Assembly: GCF_018314255.1 (NCBI RefSeq) | Contig: NZ_CP073066.1 | Location: 124,001-188,000 of the forward strand | Length of the DNA: 64,000 nucleotides | Direction: 5' to 3' | Source: Lentilactobacillus buchneri | GTDB taxonomy: Bacteria; Bacillota; Bacilli; Lactobacillales; Lactobacillaceae | Shown: positions 8,191-15,090 of the stretch, one piece after another | Numbering within the stretch: position 1 is the first letter of the stretch | Layout: every line of letters begins with the position of its first letter | Translations under genes and position numbers: made by a program | The notes under the pieces: model-generated | Databases searched by the model: none | The model's input: only the letters and a program-made list of their open reading frames with translations | What the model was told of the DNA's origin: nothing

Positions 8191-8553
8191 ATGGCTAATA
8201 AAGTGTCCAGATACAATAATGACCAGTGGGAAACCGCTAAAGAATCTGTTTTGCAAGAGTATGAAGATTATAAACAAACCCTGCGGGATCAAGGGGTCGA
8301 CTATACAATCAAGAATGCCCGGAAATTATTGATCTACCAGGACCTGGTTGCCGAGTGGCAGCACAAATTGGGAACCGTTATCACCGACCTTGAAGATAAC
8401 CTGTTTGCATTAACGATTTTTGATGACCTTAAAAAACGAAAGCAAAGCTCGCTTTTGGCGCGCGGATATGAACATATTTCCAGTTGGCCGGACTTCAACC
8501 CAACGGCGCTGGCCCTTTGGTTGGAGCTTGAGGAAGACGAGGCCATGGCTTAG
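8191..8553 (+). CDS. Unrecognised 120-residue protein
   Basis: A soluble, strongly helical, highly charged protein with many aromatic residues and an acidic end (ELEEDEAMA). I see no known motif, signal peptide or membrane helix. GGGAGG lies eight bases before the ATG. The next gene, a 55-residue membrane protein, begins 17 bases downstream behind its own ribosome-binding site, so the two are almost surely one transcript ending at the terminator at 8751. Pairs of a small soluble and a tiny membrane protein are common, but nothing here reveals the task. Confidence 0.8.
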   Translation: MANKVSRYNNDQWETAKESVLQEYEDYKQTLRDQGVDYTIKNARKLLIYQDLVAEWQHKLGTVITDLEDNLFALTIFDDLKKRKQSSLLARGYEHISSWPDFNPTALALWLELEEDEAMA

Positions 8554-8569
8554 TAAGTGAGGTGGCAAA

Positions 8570-8737
8570 ATGTCTCATTTTGATATTTCCATGTTGATCA
8601 CCATCGCGATTGGTTTTATTTTGATGACCGTAACCAACAACCGTCCGTTCGCAATCACTTTGGCGGTGTTAGCAATTGGCTTAACCATCATGCTGACAAT
8701 CAAAAAGATCCTGAATCGAAAACAATCGCATAGTTAA
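8570..8737 (+). CDS. Small membrane protein, 55 residues
   Basis: A short frame starts at the ATG at 8570 with AAGTGAGGTGG upstream. It has two hydrophobic segments (about residues 6-21 and 27-44, LAVLAIGLTIMLTI) joined by the turn VTNNRPFA, and a basic tail KKILNRKQSH. The pattern is a two-helix hairpin in the membrane with the basic tail inside. It lies in the same transcript as the preceding gene and ends 13 bases before a strong terminator. Ribosome-binding site, hydrophobic pattern and position make it a real gene although it is short. Function unknown. Confidence 0.75.
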   Translation: MSHFDISMLITIAIGFILMTVTNNRPFAITLAVLAIGLTIMLTIKKILNRKQSHS

Positions 8738-8750
8738 GACGACAACCACA

Positions 8751-8783
8751 AGGGGCTGCGACAAATCTGTCGCAGCCCCTTTG
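8751..8783 (+). terminator. Terminator of the small two-gene operon
   Basis: A perfect 13-bp stem (AGGGGCTGCGACA with its complement), four-base loop AATC and TTT. It lies between convergent transcripts and may serve the Asp23 operon as well. Confidence 0.88.
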
Positions 8784-8811
8784 CTGTCTGGTTGATCAAA
8801 ATGGTCTTTAA

Positions 8812-9222
8812 TTATTTTTTCTTCTCACCCTTATCTTTTTTCTGGTTCTTTTTTAGAAATTCATCCCGTGTCTGTAAATCCTTCACGTGAATTTTAATTT
8901 CGGTTGGCTTCAAATCGGTCATTTCGGTGATTGTCTGAGTTAATTTAGTGGTAATTTTGTTAAAGACCGTTGGGATGCATTTGCCATATTCCAAGACTGC
9001 ATCCATTGCCAATTTAACTTCTTTATCATCGTTGTCTAAATCTACTTTCACCCCAGTTGAGGGATCCGTCTCGTCACTGAAACGATCAGTGACCGAATCA
9101 ATCAGGTTCCCCTCTAAAGACAGCACCCCATCCACATCACGAACGGTATTACCGGCAATCTTGGTTAACACACTGTCATCATAAGTTAATACGGTTGCTA
9201 CACTGCTGTTTTCTTGTGTCAT
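8812..9222 (-). CDS. Asp23/Gls24-family envelope stress protein (second copy)
   Basis: The 136-residue protein belongs to the Asp23/Gls24 family (alkaline-shock protein of staphylococci, general-stress Gls24 of enterococci). The family core is visible as VLTKIAGNTVRDVDGVLSLEGN, followed by a region ending in KPTEIKIHVKDLQT. The tail is lysine-rich (KKNQKKDKGEKKK). I start it at the ATG at 9222, where GGAGGG is well placed; an upstream in-frame ATG overlaps that site. It is the last gene of the amaP operon, 18 bases after its paralogue. Asp23 is known to sit under the membrane, held by AmaP. Confidence 0.92.
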   Translation of the reverse strand: MTQENSSVATVLTYDDSVLTKIAGNTVRDVDGVLSLEGNLIDSVTDRFSDETDPSTGVKVDLDNDDKEVKLAMDAVLEYGKCIPTVFNKITTKLTQTITEMTDLKPTEIKIHVKDLQTRDEFLKKNQKKDKGEKKK

Positions 9223-9240
9223 GGTTTTTCCCTCCATTGG

Positions 9241-9681
9241 CTATTCCACCCTGTCATCATTGACAGTGTTTGCGATATCGTCTTTCTTTCGGGTACTTTG
9301 CTGTTCCCATTCTTTTTTGGTCAGAACATCGTTAATATTTAAATTAATTTCAACAACGTCCAAACCGGTATAATTCTTGATGGCTTTTTGGGTCCGGCTG
9401 CAAATTTCATCAAAGATCTGCCGGGCGTCGGCGCCATATTCAATCGTAGCTTCCATGTCCAAGGCAACCTGTTTTTCACCAACCTCGGCGTCAATCCCCT
9501 TTGTCGGATCAGTGGTTTTTGAGAACCGATCCGCTAATTCACTCATCATCCCGCCATCAAGCGACAGGACCCCGTCCACATTTCTGGAAACCAGTCCGGC
9601 AATTTTTTCAATTACCGAGTTTTCAAAGGTTAACTTCTTGTTTAAATCTGATTTTTGAATCGTTGCATCCATCACAGTCAT
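9241..9681 (-). CDS. Asp23/Gls24-family envelope stress protein (first copy)
   Basis: A 146-residue paralogue of the next gene, with the same core: SVIEKIAGLVSRNVDGVLSLDGG, ATIEYGADARQIFDEI and VVEINLNINDV. It lacks the lysine-rich end and has an acidic tail (DDIANTVNDDRVE) instead. The two paralogues may therefore have different partners. GGAAGGAAAGTGAG precedes the ATG. It follows the DUF2273 gene by about 20 bases in the same operon. Role inferred from the family: a filament-forming protein at the inner face of the membrane linked to envelope homeostasis. Confidence 0.94.
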   Translation of the reverse strand: MTVMDATIQKSDLNKKLTFENSVIEKIAGLVSRNVDGVLSLDGGMMSELADRFSKTTDPTKGIDAEVGEKQVALDMEATIEYGADARQIFDEICSRTQKAIKNYTGLDVVEINLNINDVLTKKEWEQQSTRKKDDIANTVNDDRVE

Positions 9682-9700
9682 CTCACTTTCCTTCCGTTAT

Positions 9701-9883
9701 TTAATCATCACTCACTAATTGGCTGATTAAGCGCTTGAGCCCGCCAAACTTCCAGATAACGGTCCCGATCAAGGCACCAATCAAGGTCAGTGCCAACACC
9801 GTCAGCATGCCGCTGAGGCCGCCAAAGACCCACACGACGCCTGCGACCATTCCGAAGACGGCTCCGTACATAATTGCATTCAT
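9701..9883 (-). CDS. DUF2273 small membrane protein
   Basis: A 60-residue protein that is almost all hydrophobic: two helices (MYGAVFGMVAGVVWVFGG and MLTVLALTLIGALIGTVIW) and a short charged end. Its size, glycine-rich helices and place between amaP and asp23 match the DUF2273 family. I start it at the second ATG (9883), eight bases after GGAGGA; the first ATG overlaps the ribosome-binding site. Probably a membrane partner of AmaP and Asp23. Confidence 0.85.
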   Translation of the reverse strand: MNAIMYGAVFGMVAGVVWVFGGLSGMLTVLALTLIGALIGTVIWKFGGLKRLISQLVSDD

Positions 9884-9896
9884 CGACATCCTCCTC

Positions 9897-10463
9897 CTAA
9901 ACTACTCGTGGGCGACTGGCTTTTTCGCGTCTGCTTGAAGCTTCAAACGGGGTCACTTTGACCCGCACTTTCTTGACTTCAACATCCATCAACTGCTGGA
10001 TCTCATCCACGACATTGTTCTGAATTTCCTCACCCAGTTTGACCAGATCTTGGTTGAGTTTATCAACGGCGTTGACGCTAACGCGAACCACCCGATTCCG
10101 AGTCCTCAATCGCAATTTGACAGTCACATGATTGACGTTGTTTTGCGTCATAATTCGATTCTGCAAAATCTTTTCAACCGCTGACTTGGAAATACTCAGT
10201 CTGCCGTGTGGGGACTCAAATCGCAGCTGGTCGGCCTTCCTTGGCGCAAAGATTGCCATTATCAACATCATCAGACTGACTAGGGCGACGACCGCGGATA
10301 CAATCGCGGCACCAATCATCATCCAAGGAGTATCCGTTTGAATTGTCTGAGTCACGACTGGTGACAAATAGTCGATTGGAATGACTAACCCAACCAGCCA
10401 AACTGATTGGGCAATCCCAATCAGACTGACAATCCAGATCATTAATCTTGAGAACTTATTCAA
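9897..10463 (-). CDS. amaP: AmaP, membrane anchor of Asp23
   Basis: The 188-residue protein starts with two membrane helices (about residues 8-28 and 47-72). A cytoplasmic domain follows with an Asp23-like fold (SISKSAVEKILQNRI, VTVKLRLRTRNRVVRVSVNAV, MDVEVKKVRVKV). In staphylococci AmaP recruits Asp23 to the membrane. The start is a TTG seven bases after GGAGGT. The protein ends with a basic stretch (SSRREKASRPRVV). It is the second gene of the operon GlsB-like, AmaP, DUF2273, Asp23, Asp23. Confidence 0.9.
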   Translation of the reverse strand: MNKFSRLMIWIVSLIGIAQSVWLVGLVIPIDYLSPVVTQTIQTDTPWMMIGAAIVSAVVALVSLMMLIMAIFAPRKADQLRFESPHGRLSISKSAVEKILQNRIMTQNNVNHVTVKLRLRTRNRVVRVSVNAVDKLNQDLVKLGEEIQNNVVDEIQQLMDVEVKKVRVKVTPFEASSRREKASRPRVV

Positions 10464-10494
10464 TTTGCAACCTCCTTTCTTAAAAGAGGTAACC

Positions 10495-10746
10495 TTAACG
10501 TGCCATTCCCCGAGTCACCATTGAAACGACCAGGACTAAAATAACAGCTCCGACAATGGCCGGTAAAATTGCCATCCCAGCTAATTGAGGCCCCCAGGAA
10601 CCAAAAATTGCTTCTCCGAGCCAGGCGCCAATCAGGCCACCAACAATGTTGCCGATCCAGCCCATGGGCATGTCACGACTGGCAATCGCTCCTGCAAGTG
10701 CGCCAATGATGCCACCAATGATAAGTGTCCAGAGTAAACTAAACAT
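10495..10746 (-). CDS. GlsB/YeaQ/YmgE-family membrane protein
   Basis: An 83-residue protein with three hydrophobic helices and the family glycine pattern: IGGIIGALAGAIASRDMPMGWIGNIVGGLIGAWLG. The family is named for transglycosylase-associated proteins, and GlsB is its enterococcal stress member. I start it at the ATG at 10746 (MFSLLW) because AAAGGATG lies just upstream and overlaps the earlier ATG. It leads the Asp23 operon. Molecular role unknown; the context points to envelope stress. Confidence 0.92.
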   Translation of the reverse strand: MFSLLWTLIIGGIIGALAGAIASRDMPMGWIGNIVGGLIGAWLGEAIFGSWGPQLAGMAILPAIVGAVILVLVVSMVTRGMAR

Positions 10747-10807
10747 GATAATCATCCTTTCTACAAATAGTATTGTGGAAATTATAGCTCCCTTGCTATA
10801 GTTATAT

Positions 10808-10837
10808 TTTATAATAATTAATATCTTATTGTGTGAA
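10808..10837 (-). promoter_or_regulatory. Possible promoter of the Asp23 operon
   Basis: TTCACA and TATAAA are 18 bases apart on the minus strand. A second -10-like TATAAT at 10781-10786 lacks a good -35 box. Either may be used. Confidence 0.4.
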
Positions 10838-10860
10838 TAAGGTGTGAAGAAAAGATGAAA

Positions 10861-10997
10861 AGAGTGTGAGGCAAGCTGATTAGCTACTAGGCACTAATGC
10901 CGTCGGAGCATTAGGGTGATAACAGTAGTTAACGCTGGTTTTGCGTTGACTGCTGTTATCGGACTAAGCGGAGAAAGCTGGCTTGTCGAACACGTTT
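10861..10997. repeat. Structured non-coding unit A
   Basis: A 137-bp unit that begins AGAGTGTGAG and ends GAACACGTTT, as does the next unit. It contains a perfect 7-bp hairpin (CTAATGC with GCATTAG, 10894-10914 region). It also has an 18-bp near-perfect hairpin (GATAACAGTAGTTAACGC with GCGTTGACTGCTGTTATC) covering about 10918-10967. No reading frame of note crosses it. Pairs interrupted only by G-U wobble suggest an RNA fold rather than a protein-binding palindrome. It lies between the Asp23 operon promoter and the YdcF-like gene. Confidence 0.65.
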
Positions 10998-11112
10998 AGA
11001 GTGTGAGTCCGAGCGGTTAGCAACCGGAGCATAAGCTGACTTGCGGGGAAATCGAGTTTGATTTCGCCGGAAGTTGGCTTATGTGCAGGTTGCTGCTTGG
11101 GGGAACACGTTT
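10998..11112. repeat. Structured non-coding unit B
   Basis: A 115-bp unit with the same boundary bases as unit A. Nearly the whole unit folds on itself. AGCAACC pairs with GGTTGCT outside, GCATAAGCTGACTT with AAGTTGGCTTATGTGC next, and GGGGAAATC with GATTTCGCC at the tip around GAGTTT. The interior differs from unit A, so the two are related in ends and plan rather than simple copies. Bases 11113-11166 downstream hold nothing I can name. Confidence 0.65.
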
Positions 11113-11166
11113 GCCTGAACCAACAAAAAAGGCGTCAACCAAACGGTCAACTCCTCAATCCAAACA

Positions 11167-12222
11167 TTAAGCAATTCCAAGCCCTGCCAGCACCCCCACA
11201 ATCACTGAGGCGACCAACATCAAGCCGAGCATCACCAAATGAAATTTCTTATGCATGACAACCAGGGCCAGGTATTCACGAATGACTGCGTTCGGCAGGT
11301 AATAAAATGGGGTTTTCGACCCGATCCCAAAAGCATGCATACCAACTTCCCGAGAAAGGATACCGGCTCTCAAAGTATGATAATTGCTGGTAACGAAGAC
11401 AATTCTATGATTAGTCGAACCGGCATCTTTATCAATCAAGGCTTTTGAAAACTTCATATTTTGAAAAGTATTCACTGACTGGTCTTCAATCAAAGTGTCT
11501 GCCCCTCTGGCACCATGTTCCAAGGCGTAGTCACGCATGGCGACACTTTCAGGGAGTAACTCGTCACCACCCTGGCCGCCCGAAAAGACCAATTTGGCGC
11601 GCTTGTTGGTTCGATGGATTTGTTGATTATAAAATGCGATTCCTTTATTAATGCGACCACCAAGCAGGCGACCGACTTTGTGTCCATCAACCAATCCAGC
11701 TCCCAAAACGATGATGTAATCTTTATTGCTCCGGGGAAAATATAATTGATACAACAGCATCGAAGACAACGTATTCCACACAGTCAGCAAAATATAAGCA
11801 ATCAGCATCGTCAAAAAAGTCATGACAAACGCTTGAATCGGCGTTGGCAGGTCAATTGGGTTAAAGAAAATCAAAACATCAATGAGGACAACGCCGATCC
11901 CGACGATTAACGTCAACGACCCGCTGAGACTATAACCTTCTTTTCGCCAAACGACGATTGCGTTGATAAACCAGAAAATAAAACTCAAAATTAATCCCAA
12001 AATAACGGCCAGACCAACGATTGCGACGGCCACGGCAATCACCAACGCATTATATTTTTCGCCAAACACCTCAAATAATTGAACCAGGAGGGCCAATAAT
12101 GCCAGTAAATCCAAATTGGCCAGCCAACCAAGAACCGACGTGTTTCGGTTCTTGATCAAATATGTACCTAAAGCCACCGTCAAAACGGCAAAAACGACGC
12201 CTGTCAAAGCCACCATCCACAT
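11167..12222 (-). CDS. YdcF-like (DUF218) membrane protein
   Basis: The 351-residue protein has an N-terminal block of five or so membrane helices (to about residue 165), then a soluble DUF218 domain. In that domain I see YIIVLGAGLVDGHKVGRLLGGRI, KLVFSGGQGGDELLPESVAM, EDQSVNTFQNM and VFVTSNYHTLRAG, the classic YdcF/ElyC/SanA motifs. A final membrane helix follows (about 322-349). Family members act in envelope and peptidoglycan precursor homeostasis, and some bind SAM; the exact reaction is unknown. The start is the ATG at 12222 behind AAAGGGGGAA. Confidence 0.9.
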   Translation of the reverse strand: MWMVALTGVVFAVLTVALGTYLIKNRNTSVLGWLANLDLLALLALLVQLFEVFGEKYNALVIAVAVAIVGLAVILGLILSFIFWFINAIVVWRKEGYSLSGSLTLIVGIGVVLIDVLIFFNPIDLPTPIQAFVMTFLTMLIAYILLTVWNTLSSMLLYQLYFPRSNKDYIIVLGAGLVDGHKVGRLLGGRINKGIAFYNQQIHRTNKRAKLVFSGGQGGDELLPESVAMRDYALEHGARGADTLIEDQSVNTFQNMKFSKALIDKDAGSTNHRIVFVTSNYHTLRAGILSREVGMHAFGIGSKTPFYYLPNAVIREYLALVVMHKKFHLVMLGLMLVASVIVGVLAGLGIA

Positions 12223-12315
12223 ACTCGTTCCCCCTTTTGAATTCAACTAATTCAACAAATAAAAGGCCGGCAGCAAAGCCTCAGTTTTGCCCCGGTCCAG
12301 ATGGATCCCAGAATG

Positions 12316-12774
12316 CTATTTGTTGGTGTAATCCTTGCTATTCATTTCTTCTGCAGCGAATTCCTTAATAAATTTCAAAATGGCTCTGACCTTGTCGTCC
12401 CCATAACGGCTGATCCAGCTGTCAAAGCGTTTGGTGATCAAATCGTTGACGTGCTTTTCGGTTTGCTCACCGGTTGGAGTTAAATGTAAATAAAGTCGGC
12501 GGCGATCACTTTCCGCTGGTTTTTGGAAAATATAATCATGCTGTAATAGAACTTTGATTTGGCGCGAGATTGCGCTTCGGGTTACTCGCCGTTCACTGGC
12601 AATATCCATCAATGAGACGTTTTGTTTTTCAGCGATTGTATGCAAAATTAAGTATTGTTCAAACGACAATCCGTACTTAGTTGCGGGTTCAGAAACAAAG
12701 TTATCTAAGTATTTAAGTGACGACAAATAAACGTCGATTGCTTCTTTTAATAGATCCTGATTTGTTTTACTCAT
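12316..12774 (-). CDS. MarR-family transcription regulator
   Basis: A 152-residue winged-helix repressor. The recognition region reads LMDIASERRVTRSAISRQIKVLLQHDYI and the wing reads KPAESDRRRLYLHLTPTGEQ, the MarR hallmark DxRxxxLxLTxxG. MarR dimers bind palindromes and release on binding small phenolic ligands or on oxidation; there is no cysteine, so redox sensing is unlikely. I use the ATG at 12774; an ATG four codons earlier is an alternative. The YdcF-like gene follows after about 90 bases and is a possible target. No operator is obvious. Confidence 0.93.
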   Translation of the reverse strand: MSKTNQDLLKEAIDVYLSSLKYLDNFVSEPATKYGLSFEQYLILHTIAEKQNVSLMDIASERRVTRSAISRQIKVLLQHDYIFQKPAESDRRRLYLHLTPTGEQTEKHVNDLITKRFDSWISRYGDDKVRAILKFIKEFAAEEMNSKDYTNK

Positions 12775-12922
12775 ATCTGTCACCATTCCCCTTTAATTAT
12801 TAAACCTTATATCACCTTAATTATATATTTTAGTAACCAGTGTCGCAACTAAATGGATTAACTTTATCGTTTTATGGCATTATGCTTTATAATTATGACA
12901 TAACAAAAAAGGATTGATATTT

Positions 12923-13747
12923 ATGGCTGATGATGCAATTTCACTAATTCACCAAGTAGAACTGGATCTTTTCAAACAATTTGCCAAAATTACCCACCAA
13001 CACCACATCCATTACATTGCTTTGGGTGGGACAATGCTGGGGGCTGTTCGCCATCAGGGGTTCATTCCCTGGGACGATGATATGGACGTCGGCATGCTGC
13101 GGGTAGATTACGAGCAATTTTTGAAAGTGGCTGAGAAAGACCTTAAAGGGACTCACTATTTTCTTCAAACCCCATGGACGGACGAGAATTACGCTCTGAG
13201 CTATTCCAAACTATTGGATAGGAATACCTTCATTGAGGAGAAGAACAACGTTAACAACGCCCGGAAAGGCGTTTTCCTGGACATCTTCCCCTTGGATCGA
13301 ATTCCAGACTCTCCTGCCCGTCAACGGCGGCAAATTTTGGACATGCGAAGACTCGACAGCCGAATTTATTTGAAACTGCGTTATAACGTGATCGATAATC
13401 CAATTCGCAAGTTTCATGCCTCCCTTTCTGCCGAGCAGGCAGAGACGGCAGAAGATTTCAAAAAACAACGCGAAAGCGTCATGACCATGTATAACGACAA
13501 AGCGGCGTTAATGAACGTCAAGAATCTCGCCTCACAATATGCCTATGAAAAAGAAATTCTGAGCCTGGACCAACTAAATGATACGATTGTGTTGCCATTT
13601 GAGGACACTTATATTCGGGTCCCAGCTGACTACGATGGCATCTTGACCAAGATCTATGGCGATTATATGACGCTGCCGCCGGAAAATGCCCGAACTGAAA
13701 AGCACATTGTCCGTTTAATCACTGATAATCAAGAGTTTGAACTCTAA
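12923..13747 (+). CDS. LicD-family (phosphocholine/polyol transferase-like) protein
   Basis: The 274-residue protein carries the LicD motif YIALGGTMLGAVRHQGFIPW followed by DDDMDVGM (residues 51-58), a nucleotidyltransferase-fold metal site. A second conserved stretch is GVFLDIFPLDRIPD. LicD proteins add phosphocholine, or related phospho-groups, to teichoic acids or surface glycans. There is no choline-uptake gene nearby, so the donor is uncertain. I start at the ATG at 12923 (MADDAIS), nine bases after AAAAAGGA. It is a single gene, divergent from marR. Cytoplasmic, with no signal peptide. Confidence 0.9.
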   Translation: MADDAISLIHQVELDLFKQFAKITHQHHIHYIALGGTMLGAVRHQGFIPWDDDMDVGMLRVDYEQFLKVAEKDLKGTHYFLQTPWTDENYALSYSKLLDRNTFIEEKNNVNNARKGVFLDIFPLDRIPDSPARQRRQILDMRRLDSRIYLKLRYNVIDNPIRKFHASLSAEQAETAEDFKKQRESVMTMYNDKAALMNVKNLASQYAYEKEILSLDQLNDTIVLPFEDTYIRVPADYDGILTKIYGDYMTLPPENARTEKHIVRLITDNQEFEL

Positions 13748-13760
13748 CTAATTACTTGCG

Positions 13761-13789
13761 TTGACTTGATTAATTTGGTAGGTTACATA
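13761..13789 (+). promoter_or_regulatory. Promoter of the DUF960-like gene
   Basis: TTGACT and TACATA are 17 bases apart, about 33 bases before the start codon at 13822. Confidence 0.6.
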
Positions 13790-13821
13790 TGACAAGCAAT
13801 GCAGAAATGAAGGTGTTATGA

Positions 13822-14130
13822 ATGTTTAATCCCAATGAATCCCGATTCGCCAGCTACACGATCGTTTCATCATTACCCGATGAGGCAATTGATAACGTTT
13901 GGTACATCATCGATAACGACCTGCAAGGCGTTTTCCAATTATCAAATCTGATCACATTTAATTTAGTTAATAACGATGGCAATTTGTCCTATGATTTCAT
14001 TCAAGGAAATGAATTGGTGGCAACTTCTGATTCACCATATCCTTACGACAATGGTTATCCAAAATCCCTGGTCGTCTATGACAGTGGTGACCGGCAAATC
14101 ATTGCGACCCCATCTGAAATCAACTTATAA
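13822..14130 (+). CDS. DUF960-like small protein
   Basis: A 102-residue acidic protein. The N-terminal pattern (FASYTIVSSLPDEAIDNVWYIIDNDLQGVFQLSNLITFNL) resembles the DUF960 family of short Firmicutes proteins of unknown role. The C-terminal part (SKSLVVYDSGDRQIIATP-like) fits the same fold less clearly. It has its own promoter and terminator, so it is a single-gene unit. No signal peptide or membrane helix. The family name is a moderate-confidence match from pattern only. Confidence 0.7.
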   Translation: MFNPNESRFASYTIVSSLPDEAIDNVWYIIDNDLQGVFQLSNLITFNLVNNDGNLSYDFIQGNELVATSDSPYPYDNGYPKSLVVYDSGDRQIIATPSEINL

Positions 14131-14148
14131 AGTTACTTTGCGTGTTGT

Positions 14149-14185
14149 AAGACCTGACCGGAAGTTTTTTCGGTTAGGTCTTTTT
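14149..14185 (+). terminator. Terminator of the DUF960-like gene
   Basis: AAGACCTGACCG pairs with CGGTTAGGTCTT and is followed by TTTTT, about 20 bases after the stop codon. Confidence 0.88.
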
Positions 14186-14269
14186 GAATGCCCTGAGAAA
14201 ATCATTCCACTTAAGGGACATTGGTTAGATTAAAGATTAAATAACCAGACTTCCAAATGAAAAAATGAT

Positions 14270-14304
14270 AAAAAGAAAAGAGCAGGCAAATTGCCTACTC
14301 TTTG
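14270..14304 (-). terminator. Terminator of the left tRNA-Asn gene
   Basis: On the minus strand AGAGTAGGCAA pairs with TTGCCTGCTCT, then TTTCTTTTT follows, a few bases after the tRNA end. Confidence 0.85.
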
Positions 14305-14309
14305 TGTAA

Positions 14310-14381
14310 CTGCTCCGGCTGGGTTCGAACCAGCGACCTCTTGATTAACAGTCAATTATTCTACCACTGAACTACGGAGCA
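14310..14381 (-). tRNA. tRNA-Asn (anticodon GTT), left copy
   Basis: 72 bases fold as a full cloverleaf: acceptor TGCTCCG with CGGAGCA, anticodon loop CTGTTAA giving GTT, T-arm GCTGG TTCGAAC CCAGC, and discriminator G. The 3' CCA is not encoded. The mature sequence is identical to the copy at 14496-14567. A -10-like TATGATATA lies upstream on the minus strand. Confidence 0.97.
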
Positions 14382-14451
14382 AAAATATTTACTTAACGAC
14401 CACTTAGATAATATATCATATCTAAGAGTGACTGACAACTACAAAATTGCA

Positions 14452-14493
14452 TAAAAAAAGATTTTGGGGGATCAACAGACCCCGGAAGATCTT
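14452..14493 (-). terminator. Terminator of the right tRNA-Asn gene
   Basis: On the minus strand AAGAT...GGGG pairs with CCCC...ATCTT and is followed by seven T. It differs in sequence from the terminator of the other copy. Confidence 0.82.
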
Positions 14494-14495
14494 TA

Positions 14496-14567
14496 CTGCT
14501 CCGGCTGGGTTCGAACCAGCGACCTCTTGATTAACAGTCAATTATTCTACCACTGAACTACGGAGCA
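14496..14567 (-). tRNA. tRNA-Asn (anticodon GTT), right copy
   Basis: A base-for-base repeat of the neighbouring tRNA-Asn, with the same discriminator G and no encoded CCA. The AT-rich bases directly before both copies are also alike (ATATTTTTG, then a TATGATATA block), so promoter and gene were duplicated together while the terminators differ. Confidence 0.97.
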
Positions 14568-14657
14568 AAAATATTTTCTTTAAAAACGACATATATATTT
14601 ATATCATATCCAGCGAAAATATGCAAACTATTTTATCATCTAAATTTCATCAATCCA

Positions 14658-14966
14658 CTAACTAATGTGATTTTCTTTAAGAATGATGTCGACTTCTTTC
14701 TGCATTTCCGGGGTTTTGTGCCATTCTTCAAAGTGATCCATATCTTCAGTCGGCATCGTATAATTTTCGTTAATATATTGCTCATATTTGGCCACGTGAG
14801 GAGAATGTGGGATATTAAGCTGTAAGATCCTGACCTGCTTAATAAAACCTCGCTCAGCTGCCAATTCTGCCCGACCATTCTGCACCATATTGCTGATCTC
14901 AATATACTTGCTGCCATCGTTTCTGGTAATTTCTTCAATTAGTGTCAATACTTCATGACTCTTCAA
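14658..14966 (-). CDS. Unrecognised 102-residue protein
   Basis: A charged, soluble, mostly helical protein (EVLTLIEEITRNDGSKYIEISNMVQNGRAELAAERGF) with no motif that I recognise. The start is a TTG at 14966, seven bases after GGGGAGG; the overlapping ATG eight bases downstream is in another frame. It lies downstream of the cre-containing promoter at 15091-15119, but a terminator stands between them, so its expression may depend on read-through or on a promoter closer by (TATAAT near 15001). Confidence 0.75.
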   Translation of the reverse strand: MKSHEVLTLIEEITRNDGSKYIEISNMVQNGRAELAAERGFIKQVRILQLNIPHSPHVAKYEQYINENYTMPTEDMDHFEEWHKTPEMQKEVDIILKENHIS

Positions 14967-15007
14967 CGTGTGACCTCCCCTTATTTACTCACGAAGAACA
15001 TTATACA

Positions 15008-15084
15008 TAAAAAACTGACGTTATAAAGACGTCAGTTTTTTAAGAGAGAAAGAGAATTGATTAGAAGGTATTTATTTAGTACCC
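15008..15084 (-). ncRNA. Candidate small RNA under CcpA control
   Basis: A near-consensus promoter at 15091-15119 should start a transcript near 15084, and a strong terminator ends at 15009. That leaves about 76 bases with no reading frame. The RNA would have a small 5' hairpin (GGTA with TACC), a single-stranded pyrimidine-rich stretch (TTCTCTTTCTCTCTT) and the terminator stem. A CU-rich loop facing Shine-Dalgarno sites is the usual layout of Firmicutes regulatory RNAs. It may instead be an attenuated leader of the gene at 14658-14966. Confidence 0.5.
15009..15041. terminator. Strong terminator after the candidate small RNA
   Basis: AAAAAACTGACGT pairs with ACGTCAGTTTTTT around a short loop; it works in both directions on paper. 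Confidence 0.88.
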
Positions 15085-15090
15085 GAACAT

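Noticed and set aside
8077..8332. Overlapping short frames before and across the start of the 120-residue gene
   Set aside because: No ribosome-binding sites; the frame with a good site (start 8191) explains the region.
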